Assembly: GCF_900176255.2 (NCBI RefSeq)
Contig: NZ_FXEG02000005.1
Coordinates: 1 to 64,000, forward strand
From: Mycobacterium ahvazicum
Lineage (GTDB): Bacteria > Actinomycetota > Actinomycetes > Mycobacteriales > Mycobacteriaceae
Direction of reading: 5' to 3'
Length of the DNA: 64,000 nucleotides
This document shows positions 49,278 through 58,234 of this stretch, in pieces. The notes under the pieces are model-generated. The model was not told the origin of the DNA. It ran no database searches and worked only from the letters and a program-made list of their open reading frames with translations. The translations under genes and the position numbers were made by a program. The first letter of the stretch is position 1, and every line of letters begins with the position of its first letter.

Positions 49278-51196
49278 TGACGGCTACCGAGAACGCCGCA
49301 AAGACTCTGCCGCACAAGGGCATCACGCGTCAGCTGCTGCGCATCGCCACCGCGGGTTCGGTCGACGACGGCAAGAGCACGCTGATCGGGCGGCTACTGC
49401 ACGACACCGACAGCCTGCCGCTGGACCACCTGGAGGCGGTGACGGACGAGGAGGGCATCGCCGACCTCGCCGCGCTGTCCGACGGTCTGCGCGCCGAACG
49501 CGAGCAGGGCATCACGATCGACGTCGCCTACCGGTTCTTCTCCACCGCCAGCCGCAGCTACATCCTGGCCGACACTCCGGGCCACGAGCGCTACACCCGC
49601 AACATGTTCACCGGTGCCTCCAACGCCCACGTGGCCATCCTGATGGTCGACGCCCGCGCCGGGGTGCTGCGCCAGACCCGCAGGCACGCTCGGATCGCAA
49701 AGCTGTTGGGCATCAAGCACTTTGTCGCGGCCGTCAACAAGATCGACCTGATCGACTTCGACGAAGCCGGGTTCGCCAGGGTGGAAGACGAGCTGCGGCA
49801 GTTGGCGGCACGCCTGGGCGAGGTGGACATCACGGTCATTCCGATCGCCGCCAAGCACGGCGACAACGTCGTCCACCGTTCCGAGAACACACCGTGGTAC
49901 AGCGGCCCCACCCTGCTGGAGTACCTGGAGGGAATCGAACTGGCCGCACCGAACGCCGAGCCGTCGCGGCTGCGCCTGCCCGTGCAATGGGTTTCGCGAC
50001 CCACCGCGGACGTGCGGCGCCGCTACACGGGACGGCTGGCGGCGGGAACACTGTCCGTCGGCGACCCGGTGATCTCGCTACCCGCCGGTACCCGCTCGAC
50101 TGTGACCGCGCTGGACACCCTCGACGACGAGCGCACCACAGGCGTTGCGCCGCTGTCGGTTTCGATCGAACTGGCCGACAACATCGACGTGGGCCGCGGC
50201 GACGTCCTGGTCAGCGGGGCCGAAGACGCGGCGCTACCGGTGCAGGCCCGGGAATTGGACGCGACCGTGTGCTGGTTCGTCGACACCCCGCTGCGAGCCG
50301 GCGACCGGCTGGCCCTGAAGCAGACCGCCAAGACCGTGCGGGCCACCGTGCAGGAACTGCACTCGCGGCTGGATCCCGAGACACTCGACGAGCTCGACCA
50401 GCCAGTTGAGCTGGCGCTCAACGACATCGGCACCGTGACCCTGCGGACCAGCTCGGTCGTGATCGCCGACAGTTACACCGACAATCGCGACAGCGGCGCG
50501 TTCATCCTGATCGACGAGACCACGAATGACACCGTCGGCGCGGGCACCATCATCGAGGCGCGGGAAGTCAAGCCGGGCACCCATCCACGCACCGACATTC
50601 GCTGGCATCCCTCGGCGCTGGACCGTAGCCACCGGTGGCACGCCACCGGCCAGGCCGGGGCAACGATCTGGTTCACCGGTCTGCCCGCCTCCGGCAAGTC
50701 GACCGTCGCGGTCGCCGTCGAGCGCGCGCTCGTCGAATCCGGCCGGGTGGCCTATCTGCTCGACGGTGACAACCTGCGGCACGGCCTCTCGGACGATCTC
50801 GGCTTCTCCCCCGGCGATCGCACCGAAAACATCAGGCGGGTTGGGCATTTGACTCGGTTACTGGCCGACGCGGGCGTGGTCGCACTGGCCTCGCTGGTGT
50901 CACCGCTGAAATCGGACCGGGAGACCGCACGCGCTCTCAACGACGCCGCCAAGCTGCCGTTCATCGAGGTGCACGTCGCCACCTCACTGGCCGAATGCGA
51001 AAGACGCGACCCCAAAGGTCTTTACGCGCGGGCCCGCAAGGGCGAGCTCAAAGGGTTGACCGGTGTCGACGCGCCCTATGAAGCGCCGGAGAATCCCGAC
51101 CTGGTGCTCGACACGTCCGGCGCCGACATCGACGAGCTCGCCGCCCGGGTCATCGCGTTGCTCGACGAACGCAGCCCGCAGCCGCCCGTCACCTAG
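49277..51196 (+). CDS. cysNC: Bifunctional sulfate adenylyltransferase GTPase / APS kinase
   Basis: 639 residues. The CysN half (1 to about 440) has GTPase motifs AGSVDDGKSTLIGRLL (G1), DTPGHERYTRNM (G3) and AVNKIDLIDFDE (G4), then EF-Tu-like beta barrels. The CysC half (from about 455) has Walker A FTGLPASGKST, YLLDGDNLRHGLSDDLGFSPGDR and the kinase-loop Ser in LASLVSPLKSDRE. It drives APS formation with GTP and phosphorylates APS to PAPS, the donor used by Stf0 encoded upstream. Walker A reads PASGKST rather than the usual SGSGKS(T/S). The sequence is clearly divergent from Rv1286. Confidence 0.95.
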   Translation: MTATENAAKTLPHKGITRQLLRIATAGSVDDGKSTLIGRLLHDTDSLPLDHLEAVTDEEGIADLAALSDGLRAEREQGITIDVAYRFFSTASRSYILADTPGHERYTRNMFTGASNAHVAILMVDARAGVLRQTRRHARIAKLLGIKHFVAAVNKIDLIDFDEAGFARVEDELRQLAARLGEVDITVIPIAAKHGDNVVHRSENTPWYSGPTLLEYLEGIELAAPNAEPSRLRLPVQWVSRPTADVRRRYTGRLAAGTLSVGDPVISLPAGTRSTVTALDTLDDERTTGVAPLSVSIELADNIDVGRGDVLVSGAEDAALPVQARELDATVCWFVDTPLRAGDRLALKQTAKTVRATVQELHSRLDPETLDELDQPVELALNDIGTVTLRTSSVVIADSYTDNRDSGAFILIDETTNDTVGAGTIIEAREVKPGTHPRTDIRWHPSALDRSHRWHATGQAGATIWFTGLPASGKSTVAVAVERALVESGRVAYLLDGDNLRHGLSDDLGFSPGDRTENIRRVGHLTRLLADAGVVALASLVSPLKSDRETARALNDAAKLPFIEVHVATSLAECERRDPKGLYARARKGELKGLTGVDAPYEAPENPDLVLDTSGADIDELAARVIALLDERSPQPPVT

Positions 51197-51251
51197 ATTC
51201 AGCGCGAGCTAATCACTTGGTCCGCGACGCCGGGCCCGGCAATATGCGTGC

Positions 51252-51368
51252 GTGAGTGATTGGCGCGAGCGGGTCGGCTCGATATCGGTGGACTGGTGGG
51301 CGACGCTGATCGCCGGTGTGATCGTGGCGTTGGCGGTGGCCAATGCGCTTCCGAAGATTCCGTGGTGA
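51252..51368 (+). CDS. 38-aa single-pass membrane miniprotein
   Basis: A GTG at 51252 opens a 38-codon frame ending TGA at 51366-51368, five bases before the YeiH-type gene start. A charged N-terminus (SDWRERVGSISVDWW) is followed by one hydrophobic helix (ATLIAGVIVALAVANALP) and KIPW. Position and topology suggest a small subunit or partner of the downstream transporter (inference). No clear ribosome site. Too short for homology by eye. Confidence 0.6.
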   Translation: MSDWRERVGSISVDWWATLIAGVIVALAVANALPKIPW

Positions 51369-51372
51369 TCGC

Positions 51373-52491
51373 GTGAGTACCACTCGGGTCGAAGCGGATG
51401 AAACGCTGGACGAACCAACGTTTACCAGCAGGCAGCCGCTGGACTACGTGCCGGGGGTCGTGCTGCTGATCGGCGTTGGCTTGCTGGGCAAATACGCACA
51501 GCTCTGGTGGAACACGCTGGCCAAACACGAGCACTGGCGGGTGCCGGACATCGAATACGTCTTGTGGGCCATCGTGATTGGGCTGCTGATCACCAACACC
51601 ATCGGCCTGCACCGGATATTTCGTCCGGGCGTGCAGACCTACGAGTTCTGGCTCAAGGTCGGGATCGTGGTGCTTGGGGCGCGCTTCGTGCTCGGCGACA
51701 TCGTCAAGCTCGGCGCGATCAGCCTGGTCCAGATTCTGGTGGACATGACGATCGCGGGAACCGTCATCATCGTCGTGGCACGCGCCTTCGGACTGTCGGG
51801 CAAGCTGGGGTCGCTGCTGGCGATCGGCACATCGATCTGCGGGGTGTCGGCGATCATCGCGGCCAAGGGCGCGATCCGCGCGCGCAACTCCGACGTCAGC
51901 TACGCGATCGCGGCGATCCTGGCGCTGGGCGCGGTCTCGCTGTTCGTGTTGCCGCCGCTAGGACACGCGATCGGGCTTACCGACCACGAATTCGGCCTGT
52001 GGGCAGGTCTTTCCGTGGACAACACCGCCGAAACCACCGCCACCGGCTACCTGTTCTCCGACCACGCCGGAAAGATCGCGGTGCTGGTGAAGTCGACCCG
52101 CAACGCGCTGATCGGGTTTGTCGTCCTCGGTTTCGCCCTGTACTGGGCCGCGCGCGGACAGGCCGACGAGATCGCCCCGGGCGCGACCGCCAAGGCCTCA
52201 TTCATCTGGCAGAAGTTCCCGAAATTCGTGCTGGGCTTCCTGGCGGTCTCTGCGATCGCGACGGCCGGCTGGCTGACGAAAGGGCAAACGGCCAACCTGG
52301 CGAACGTGTCGAAGTGGGCGTTTCTGCTGACCTTCGCCGGTGTCGGGCTCAGCACCGATTTCCGTCAAATTGCGCGCACCGGATGGCGTCCGCTGCTGGT
52401 CGCTGTGATAGGACTCACAGTCGTCGCGACGGTCTCGCTGGGGATCGTCCTGCTGACGTCGCGCGTATTGCATTGGGGCGTAAGCACCTAG
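51373..52491 (+). CDS. YeiH/UPF0324-family transporter (putative sulfate exporter family)
   Basis: 372 residues with about 10-11 membrane helices. Family motifs: TYEFWLKVGIVVLGARFVLGDI, LAIGTSICGVSAIIAAKGAIRARNSDVSYAIAAI, FGLWAGLSVDNTAETTATG and FLLTFAGVGLSTDFRQIARTGWRPL. Members are annotated as putative sulfate exporters, some next to sulfonate degradation genes; transport of sulfite or sulfate is not firmly proven. The position just after the PAPS genes supports a sulfur-oxyanion role here (inference). GTG start at 51373 (VSTTRVEADET). Confidence 0.87.
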   Translation: MSTTRVEADETLDEPTFTSRQPLDYVPGVVLLIGVGLLGKYAQLWWNTLAKHEHWRVPDIEYVLWAIVIGLLITNTIGLHRIFRPGVQTYEFWLKVGIVVLGARFVLGDIVKLGAISLVQILVDMTIAGTVIIVVARAFGLSGKLGSLLAIGTSICGVSAIIAAKGAIRARNSDVSYAIAAILALGAVSLFVLPPLGHAIGLTDHEFGLWAGLSVDNTAETTATGYLFSDHAGKIAVLVKSTRNALIGFVVLGFALYWAARGQADEIAPGATAKASFIWQKFPKFVLGFLAVSAIATAGWLTKGQTANLANVSKWAFLLTFAGVGLSTDFRQIARTGWRPLLVAVIGLTVVATVSLGIVLLTSRVLHWGVST

Positions 52492-52508
52492 CGACGGCAG
52501 GTAACGAG

Positions 52509-52552
52509 ACCGTCTGGCGAGGCGCAACACACCGGTCTGCAGGCCAGACGGT
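52509..52552. terminator. Hairpin after the YeiH-type gene
   Basis: ACCGTCTGGC (52509-52518) and GCCAGACGGT (52543-52552) form a perfect 10-base stem around a 24-base loop, 18 bases after the transporter stop. It is probably a terminator or an attenuator before the Sap/GAP gene. Confidence 0.45.
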
Positions 52553-52661
52553 AACGTAATGATCATGCAGCACTCGTCCGTCGTTGCTCTGCTACGCGAA
52601 CGCGCTGGTCTACCGGGTTCTCTTCACACCACGTTGGACGCCCAGGCAGCCGAATCCTGAC

Positions 52662-53354
52662 ATGTGGATCACCCTGCTGGTCATGGCATTCGCGATGAGC
52701 GTCGAGCCGTTCCGGATCGGCATGACGGTGCTGATGCTGAATCGACCCAGGCCGATGCTGCAGCTTTTCGCTTTTCTGTGCGGCGGCTTCGCGATGGGCA
52801 TGACCGTCGGCCTGTCCGTGGTGTTCGGACTTCAGCGCAGACTGCTGAGTTCACCGCAGGTAAGTTTGCCGAAACTTCAGATTCTGATTGGCGGTTCGGC
52901 ACTGCTTGTTGCCGTTGTGCTGGGTGCTCAGGTCCTGCTGCGGGAGAAGGTCGGCCGCTTCAAACGCCCGGCCGTGGCCGAGACGGATCTGCACGAGCAT
53001 CACGGTTTGGGGCGGTTTTCCCGGCGGCTACTGCACGGGCGTTCGCTGTGGGTGGCCGGGGTGGCCGGCCTGGGAATCGCGTTGCCGTCCGTGGATTATC
53101 TCGCCGCGCTGGCCGCCATCGTGGCCTCCGGCACCGCGGCCATGACGCAGTTCAGCGCGCTGCTGATGTTCCATGTCGTGGCGTTCGCACTCGTGGAGAT
53201 CCCGCTGCTGGCCTACCTGCTGGCGCCGGATCAAACGCGCGCCTGGATGGTGTCGCTGCAAATCTGGATCCGCTCGCGCCGGCGCGTCGAGGTTGCCAGC
53301 CTGCTGGCCGCAGCCGGATGTGTGCTGGTCTTCATCGGCATGCGAAGCCTTTGA
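52662..53354 (+). CDS. Sap/GAP-family membrane protein (sulfolipid-1-addressing protein homologue)
   Basis: 230 residues, about six membrane helices, from the ATG at 52662 (MWITLLVMAFAMSVEPFRIG). It strongly resembles Sap (Rv3821): EPFRIGMTVLMLNRPRPMLQLFAFLCGGF, SLWVAGVAGLGIALPSVDYLAALAAIVASG and a C-terminal QIWIRSRRRVEVASLLAAAGC. Sap and the GPL-addressing protein Gap promote the surface display of sulfolipid or glycopeptidolipid. Its position beside stf0-cysD-cysNC suggests it helps export a sulfated trehalose lipid (inference). No ribosome site is obvious; an upstream start at 52584 is less likely. Convergent with the esterase gene. Confidence 0.88.
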   Translation: MWITLLVMAFAMSVEPFRIGMTVLMLNRPRPMLQLFAFLCGGFAMGMTVGLSVVFGLQRRLLSSPQVSLPKLQILIGGSALLVAVVLGAQVLLREKVGRFKRPAVAETDLHEHHGLGRFSRRLLHGRSLWVAGVAGLGIALPSVDYLAALAAIVASGTAAMTQFSALLMFHVVAFALVEIPLLAYLLAPDQTRAWMVSLQIWIRSRRRVEVASLLAAAGCVLVFIGMRSL

Positions 53355-53355
53355 G

Positions 53356-54618
53356 CTAATTGTTGGTGCCGGTAGCCGCTGCACTTTCGCGGCGCACATA
53401 CATCTCGGCGAGGAACTGTTCGACCGCCACCGCGGCGTGCGCCGCGCGGGCCGAACCGAAAATATCGAACGCGTGCTGCGCCCAAGGCAATTCGGCGTAA
53501 ACCACCGGCTGGGTGCTGACCTCGCCTAGACGCGCGACGAAACTGCGCGCCTGTTCGACCGGAACCAGCGAATCGTTGGTCCCGTGCAGCACGAAAAACG
53601 GTGGGGCGTCTGGCCGAACATGAGCGATCGGCGACGCCGCGCGAAAAGGCTCGTCGATGTCGCCGCGGCTGACCTTGAAAACGTTCTTGGCCACCATCGC
53701 CGCCATCATCGGATGTATCGCGGTACCGGTCGCGTTGAAGTCGTAGACGCCGTAAAACGGCACCGCCACGTCCACCCGGGTGTCGGCGTCTTCAAAGCCC
53801 GGCTGAAACCGCGGATCGTTGGGCGTCAGTGCGGCCAGCGAGGTCAGGTGCCCACCCGCCGAACCTCCGGTGATCGCGATCCAGTCCGGATCGCCGCCGT
53901 AGGAGGCGATGTGCTCCTTGGTCCATGCGATCGCGCGCTTGACGTCGACGATGTGATCGGGCCAGGTGGAGCGCGGGCTGAGCCGGTAGTTGATCGCCAC
54001 GCAGATCCAGCCCAATTCGGCCAGATGACTCATCAGCGGATGTGCTTGTCCGCGTTTGTTTCCCACCATCCAGGCACCGCCGGGAATCTGCAGCAACACC
54101 GGAGCCCGCCCGTTGCGGTCGAGGTCGGGCCGGCGCCAGATGTCGAGATGGTTGCGGGAGCCGGCCTCCCCGTAGCTGATGTCGCCGTCGTGCGCATAGT
54201 CACGGTAGATCCGCAGCATGCGTGCCGGGCCGGGCCGCTTCGCGGTCGCACCGCCGGGCGCCGGGCGTTTCCACAGATCGCCCGACTCGGTGCGGCGCTC
54301 GGTTCCCAGTCCGGCGTCCAGCGCGGCCGCCAGCGGTTCGTCGGCTTTGTGCCCGAAGTGACGCAACACCAGCAGGCCCACCGCCGACACCCCCGACACC
54401 AGCCAGCTGATGCGCCGGGCCCGCGGCGGGAGCCGGTGCGACAGCGCTGCCAGCGCGGTGAATTGGACCGCGAGCATCTGCAGCGGCAACTCGGAGGCGA
54501 ACACGCCATAGGCGAATGCGAATACCGAGCCGTATCCCCCCTTGCTCAACGGCCGATAACCGTTGGCGGTGAATACGAGGCTCACCAGGGCCGCCAATAC
54601 GGCGCGCAGTCGCTTCAC
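53356..54618 (-). CDS. HSL-type esterase/lipase with N-terminal membrane segments (LipO/LipC-like)
   Basis: 420 residues from a GTG at 54618 overlapping the preceding stop (GTGA). Residues 1 to about 100 include hydrophobic segments (GSVFAFAYGVFASELPLQMLAVQFTALAALS, ISWLVSGVSAVGLLVL). Then comes a hormone-sensitive-lipase fold with the oxyanion motif QIPGGAWMVGN (GGAW), nucleophile elbow TGGSAGGHLTS, an Asp in HGTNDSLVP and a His in WAQHAFDIF. It probably hydrolyses acyl esters at the membrane. Coupled translation with the APC transporter suggests co-function or simple co-expression. Confidence 0.87.
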   Translation of the reverse strand: MKRLRAVLAALVSLVFTANGYRPLSKGGYGSVFAFAYGVFASELPLQMLAVQFTALAALSHRLPPRARRISWLVSGVSAVGLLVLRHFGHKADEPLAAALDAGLGTERRTESGDLWKRPAPGGATAKRPGPARMLRIYRDYAHDGDISYGEAGSRNHLDIWRRPDLDRNGRAPVLLQIPGGAWMVGNKRGQAHPLMSHLAELGWICVAINYRLSPRSTWPDHIVDVKRAIAWTKEHIASYGGDPDWIAITGGSAGGHLTSLAALTPNDPRFQPGFEDADTRVDVAVPFYGVYDFNATGTAIHPMMAAMVAKNVFKVSRGDIDEPFRAASPIAHVRPDAPPFFVLHGTNDSLVPVEQARSFVARLGEVSTQPVVYAELPWAQHAFDIFGSARAAHAAVAVEQFLAEMYVRRESAAATGTNN

Positions 54619-56990
54619 TGCTGTCCTTTCCAGGTTGTGCCGGGTTGTGAGGCCCCGGGCCGGCCGGCCTGCGCCGGGTCTTCGACGATGTGGTACATCG
54701 GATCGACCATCGACATCGCCCGATTGCCGCTCTGCCTGGGCTTGCCGGTGATGCGCAACAGCTGGCCGGGCTGGATGTCGGCTCCCCCGTGTCCGGACGG
54801 GAAGACCACGGTGATCTCGCCGCTGTGGTCGCCGACCACGATCGACCGGATGGTGCGCCGGCCCTTGCTGGTGTCCTCGACCTCGCTGACCCGTCCTTCG
54901 AAGGTGGCGCGGCGACCCGGGATCAGGCTCGCCACGGTGATCACCGAACGCGACGGATCGGGATGTTCGTAGGCGTCGACGTTCTCGTCCTCGCCGCGGG
55001 TCACCCACTCGCCGAACTTTTCGAATTCGCGCGCGATTCGCTGTTCGAATCGTTCCGGGTATGCCTCCTCGATTCGCGACTGGACATCGTAAGGAACGAT
55101 GGTCGCCGCGGCGTCGGGAATCATGCTGACCGCTCGGGCGATCTTGTCCGCGGTGCGATCGTGCAGCAGCCGGCCCACCAACGGGTTATATGTGCGTCGC
55201 GGCAGCAGCGCGGTCACGTTGGTATTCGGTTGCTCGTCACGCGCCTTCGCGATGAACAGTTGTGCGGCGCGAATGACGCGCCGATCCGGGCAGTCCACGA
55301 CGCGTAGCCGGGTGTCGAGTTCGAAGTGATCCCAACGCTTCCGTATCTGGGCGGCATAGGCGGCGTCGACCACGATGTGCACCGCGATCATCTCGTCGGC
55401 GCGTAATCCCTTGCCGTACCGCAGCGCTTCGATCACCGCGAGGTCGACCGAATTCACGAACACGAACACCTTGTGCCGCGCGTACTTGACCAAATCGGGC
55501 CGGTCGGTACGGAACATCTCGAGAATCGCGGCCTCCGCACGATATTCCTGATTCAGCCGCATCAGGACGAACACCAGCAGGGGGAACACGATGACGACCA
55601 GCCACGCGCCCTCGGTGAACTTCGCCACCGCGAAGATTGCGACCACGACCGTCGACAGGATTCCCGCGGAAAGGTTGATAATCAACCGGGTTCGCCAACC
55701 GGGCTCGCGGTGGGTCAGATGGTGCTTGGTCATGCCGTAGCCGGCCATCGAAAATCCGGTGAACACACCGATCGCGTAGAACGGCACCAACGCATTGACC
55801 GAACCGCCGGTCACCACCAGCAACACCACCGACAGTGCGGTCAGCGCGATGATGCCGTTCGAAAACACCAGGCGGTGACCGCGTTTCATCAGCTGCCGGG
55901 GCAGGAAGCGATCCTCGGCGACGAAACTGGCCAGCGCCGGAAAGCCGTTGAAACTGGTGTTCGCGCCGGTGAACAGAATCGCGGCCGTCGCCGTCTGAAC
56001 CAGGATGTAAAAGACGTTGCCGAGAACCCCGCCGCCGAACACGGCACGGGCGATCTGTGACAGCACCGACGGGTACTCGCTCTCGTACGGCGTCGCGTGC
56101 GTGGCGAACGCCAGATAGGCGACACCGGCCAGCAAGAATCCCAAGACGGTCGCCATCGCGGTGAGCACCCGACGTGCGTTGCGGCCCTGGGGCTTTCGAA
56201 AAAGGTCAACGGTGTTGGAGATGGCCTCGACACCGGTCAGCGACGAACCGCCGTTGGCGAAGGAGCGCAGCAGGGTCAGGATCGTCGCGCCCATCACCAA
56301 GCCGTCGGCCTTGTGCACCGGCACCGTTCCGGGCATCTGCGCGGGGTCGTAGACCGGCAGATCACCCAGCAGCACCCGGGTGACGCCGACCACGATCGTC
56401 AGACCGACCATGATGATGAAAAAGTAGGTGGCGAACGCGAACTGCCATCCCGCTTCCTTCAGTCCGCGCAGGTTCAGGAAGCAGATGAGCAGCACCACAC
56501 CCACCGTGATCTGCAGGCTGTGCGGCCCCAGCGCCGGGACGGCCGACACCACCGCCACCGTTCCGGCGGCGGACTGCACCGCGACCGTCACGACGTAGTC
56601 GATCAGCAGCGCGGCGGCGGCGACCTGAGCCACCCGCGGCCCGAAGTTCTCCCGGGCCACGATGTAGGAGCCGCCCGCGCGGGTGTAGGCCATCACGACC
56701 TGCCGATAGGAGGCGGTCACCAACACCAGGATCAACAGGATGACGCCGGTGATGGGGAGCAACAAGGCGAACGCCGCGAGGCCGGCCGCAGGCAGCAGTT
56801 CGATCAGGATCTGCTCGGGACCATAAGCGGTCGACGAGATGGCGTCGGGTGAAAGTGCGCCCAGTGCAACCGGATTCGACAGTTTTTCGCCCGCCAGCTC
56901 CTCGGTGATCAGGGGCTTTCCGAGAAAGAGGCGCTTGGCGACGTCCTGGACCGACAGCGGGAGGCGCAGTTTGCTAGCCGAAGTTGTCAC
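54615..56990 (-). CDS. APC-family K+/amino-acid transporter fused to an OB-fold domain
   Basis: 791 residues from a GTG at 56990 preceded by AAGGA; an ATG at 57041 is the alternative. Residues about 30-480 form a 12-helix APC transporter (LSPDAISSTAYGPEQILIELLPAAG, TRAGGSYIVARENFGPRVAQ, SSLTGVEAISNTVDLFRKPQGRNARR), of the KimA/YdaO type known for c-di-AMP-regulated K+ uptake. A cytosolic domain (about 490-640) follows. Unusually, the C-terminal 130 residues look like an OB-fold (VASLIPGRRATFEGRVSEVEDTSKGRRTIRSIVVGDHSGEITVVFPSG). No riboswitch-like element was seen upstream. It overlaps the esterase gene. Confidence 0.85.
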   Translation of the reverse strand: MTTSASKLRLPLSVQDVAKRLFLGKPLITEELAGEKLSNPVALGALSPDAISSTAYGPEQILIELLPAAGLAAFALLLPITGVILLILVLVTASYRQVVMAYTRAGGSYIVARENFGPRVAQVAAAALLIDYVVTVAVQSAAGTVAVVSAVPALGPHSLQITVGVVLLICFLNLRGLKEAGWQFAFATYFFIIMVGLTIVVGVTRVLLGDLPVYDPAQMPGTVPVHKADGLVMGATILTLLRSFANGGSSLTGVEAISNTVDLFRKPQGRNARRVLTAMATVLGFLLAGVAYLAFATHATPYESEYPSVLSQIARAVFGGGVLGNVFYILVQTATAAILFTGANTSFNGFPALASFVAEDRFLPRQLMKRGHRLVFSNGIIALTALSVVLLVVTGGSVNALVPFYAIGVFTGFSMAGYGMTKHHLTHREPGWRTRLIINLSAGILSTVVVAIFAVAKFTEGAWLVVIVFPLLVFVLMRLNQEYRAEAAILEMFRTDRPDLVKYARHKVFVFVNSVDLAVIEALRYGKGLRADEMIAVHIVVDAAYAAQIRKRWDHFELDTRLRVVDCPDRRVIRAAQLFIAKARDEQPNTNVTALLPRRTYNPLVGRLLHDRTADKIARAVSMIPDAAATIVPYDVQSRIEEAYPERFEQRIAREFEKFGEWVTRGEDENVDAYEHPDPSRSVITVASLIPGRRATFEGRVSEVEDTSKGRRTIRSIVVGDHSGEITVVFPSGHGGADIQPGQLLRITGKPRQSGNRAMSMVDPMYHIVEDPAQAGRPGASQPGTTWKGQQ

Positions 56991-57091
56991 GACAACAGTC
57001 CTTACCCGAGATCCAGCGGTTGGCCAATGCCCTCGATGCATTCTGCCGGTTCACCGGATCGGCGGCAGACGGACGCGGAGAATTCTGGCGA

Positions 57092-58225
57092 TCAGCGCGC
57101 GGCCGATGCGGTCAGCCGGTGGACCGCCGCGTCGATGCGCTCGTCGGTGGCGGTCAGCGCGACGCGCACATGCCGCCCGCCGCTCGGGCCGTAGAACTCG
57201 CCGGGCGCCACCAGGATGCCGCGGCCGGCCAACCACCCCACGCTGTCGCGAGAGGACTCACCGCGGGTTGCCCACAGGTAGAGCCCGGCTTCGGAATCGT
57301 CGATCGCGAACCCGGCCGCGCGCAGCGCCGGTGCGAGAGCGGCGCGGCGGCGGGCGTAGCACTCGCGCTGCACCTTCTCGTGGTCGTCGTCATCCAGTGC
57401 GGCCACCATCGCTGCCTGCACCGGCGTCGGCACGATCATCCCGGCGTGCTTGCGCACCGCCAGCAGCTCGGCGACCAGGCCGGGATCGCCCGCGACAAAG
57501 CCGGCCCGGTACCCGGCCAGCGACGAGCTCTTGGACAGCGAATGCACGGCCAGCAGTCCGGTGTGGTCGCCGTCGCACACCGCGGGATGCAACACCGACA
57601 GCGGCTCGGCTTCCCAGCCGAGGCCCAGGTAGCACTCGTCGGACGCCACCACGACCCGGCGTTCCCGCGCCCACCCGACGACCTTGCGCAGATGATCGAG
57701 GCCCAGCACCCGTCCGGTCGGGTTGCTCGGCGAATTCAGGTAGATCAGCGCCGGCGACAACGGGCCCAGTTGGGTCAACGAATCCGCGCGCAGCACCTGC
57801 GCTCCGGCCAGCCGGGCGCCGACATCATAGGTCGGGTAGGCGAGCTCGGGAACCACGACCACATCGGCGGGGCCCAGCCCGAGCAGCGTCGGCAGCCAGG
57901 CGATGAGTTCCTTGGTGCCGATCACGGGCAGCACCGCGTTCTCGGCGAGCCCGGCGACGCCGAAGCGGCGGCCCAGGGCCGTGACCGCGGATTCCCGCAG
58001 CTGCTCAGTGCCGGCGGTGGCGGGATATCCGGGCGAGGCGCTGGCGGCCGCCAGCGCTTCCTGGATTACCGGCGCGACCGGGTCCACCGGGGTTCCGATG
58101 GACAGGTCGACGACGCCGTCGGGGTGAGCCCCGGCCAGCGCTTTCGCCTCTGCCAGGGTGTCCCAGGGAAACTCCGGCAGGGACGCCGACAAGGCAGGTC
58201 GGCCCCCCCTGGGCTCCTGCGCCAC
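57092..58225 (-). CDS. dapC: N-succinyldiaminopimelate aminotransferase
   Basis: 377 residues from a GTG at 58225. Class I/II PLP aminotransferase: SIGTPVDPVAPVIQEALAAAS, GYPATAGTEQLRES, YLNSPSNPTGRVLGLDHL, VASDECYLGLGW and the Schiff-base Lys in VHSLSKSSSLAGYRAGFVAG. It transfers the amino group from glutamate to N-succinyl-2-amino-6-oxopimelate, between DapD and DapE, both encoded at 20.4-22.5 kb. It follows fdxC by 9 bases, as Rv1178 follows Rv1177. An extra N-terminal MAQEPRGGRP is not conserved in sequence. Confidence 0.95.
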   Translation of the reverse strand: MAQEPRGGRPALSASLPEFPWDTLAEAKALAGAHPDGVVDLSIGTPVDPVAPVIQEALAAASASPGYPATAGTEQLRESAVTALGRRFGVAGLAENAVLPVIGTKELIAWLPTLLGLGPADVVVVPELAYPTYDVGARLAGAQVLRADSLTQLGPLSPALIYLNSPSNPTGRVLGLDHLRKVVGWARERRVVVASDECYLGLGWEAEPLSVLHPAVCDGDHTGLLAVHSLSKSSSLAGYRAGFVAGDPGLVAELLAVRKHAGMIVPTPVQAAMVAALDDDDHEKVQRECYARRRAALAPALRAAGFAIDDSEAGLYLWATRGESSRDSVGWLAGRGILVAPGEFYGPSGGRHVRVALTATDERIDAAVHRLTASAAR

Positions 58226-58234
58226 TGCGCCCCC

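Noticed and set aside
54615..57091. Possible ydaO-type (c-di-AMP) riboswitch for the KimA-like transporter
   Set aside because: Only about 100 bases separate the transporter start from the dapC stop, and no ydaO-like conserved elements were seen.
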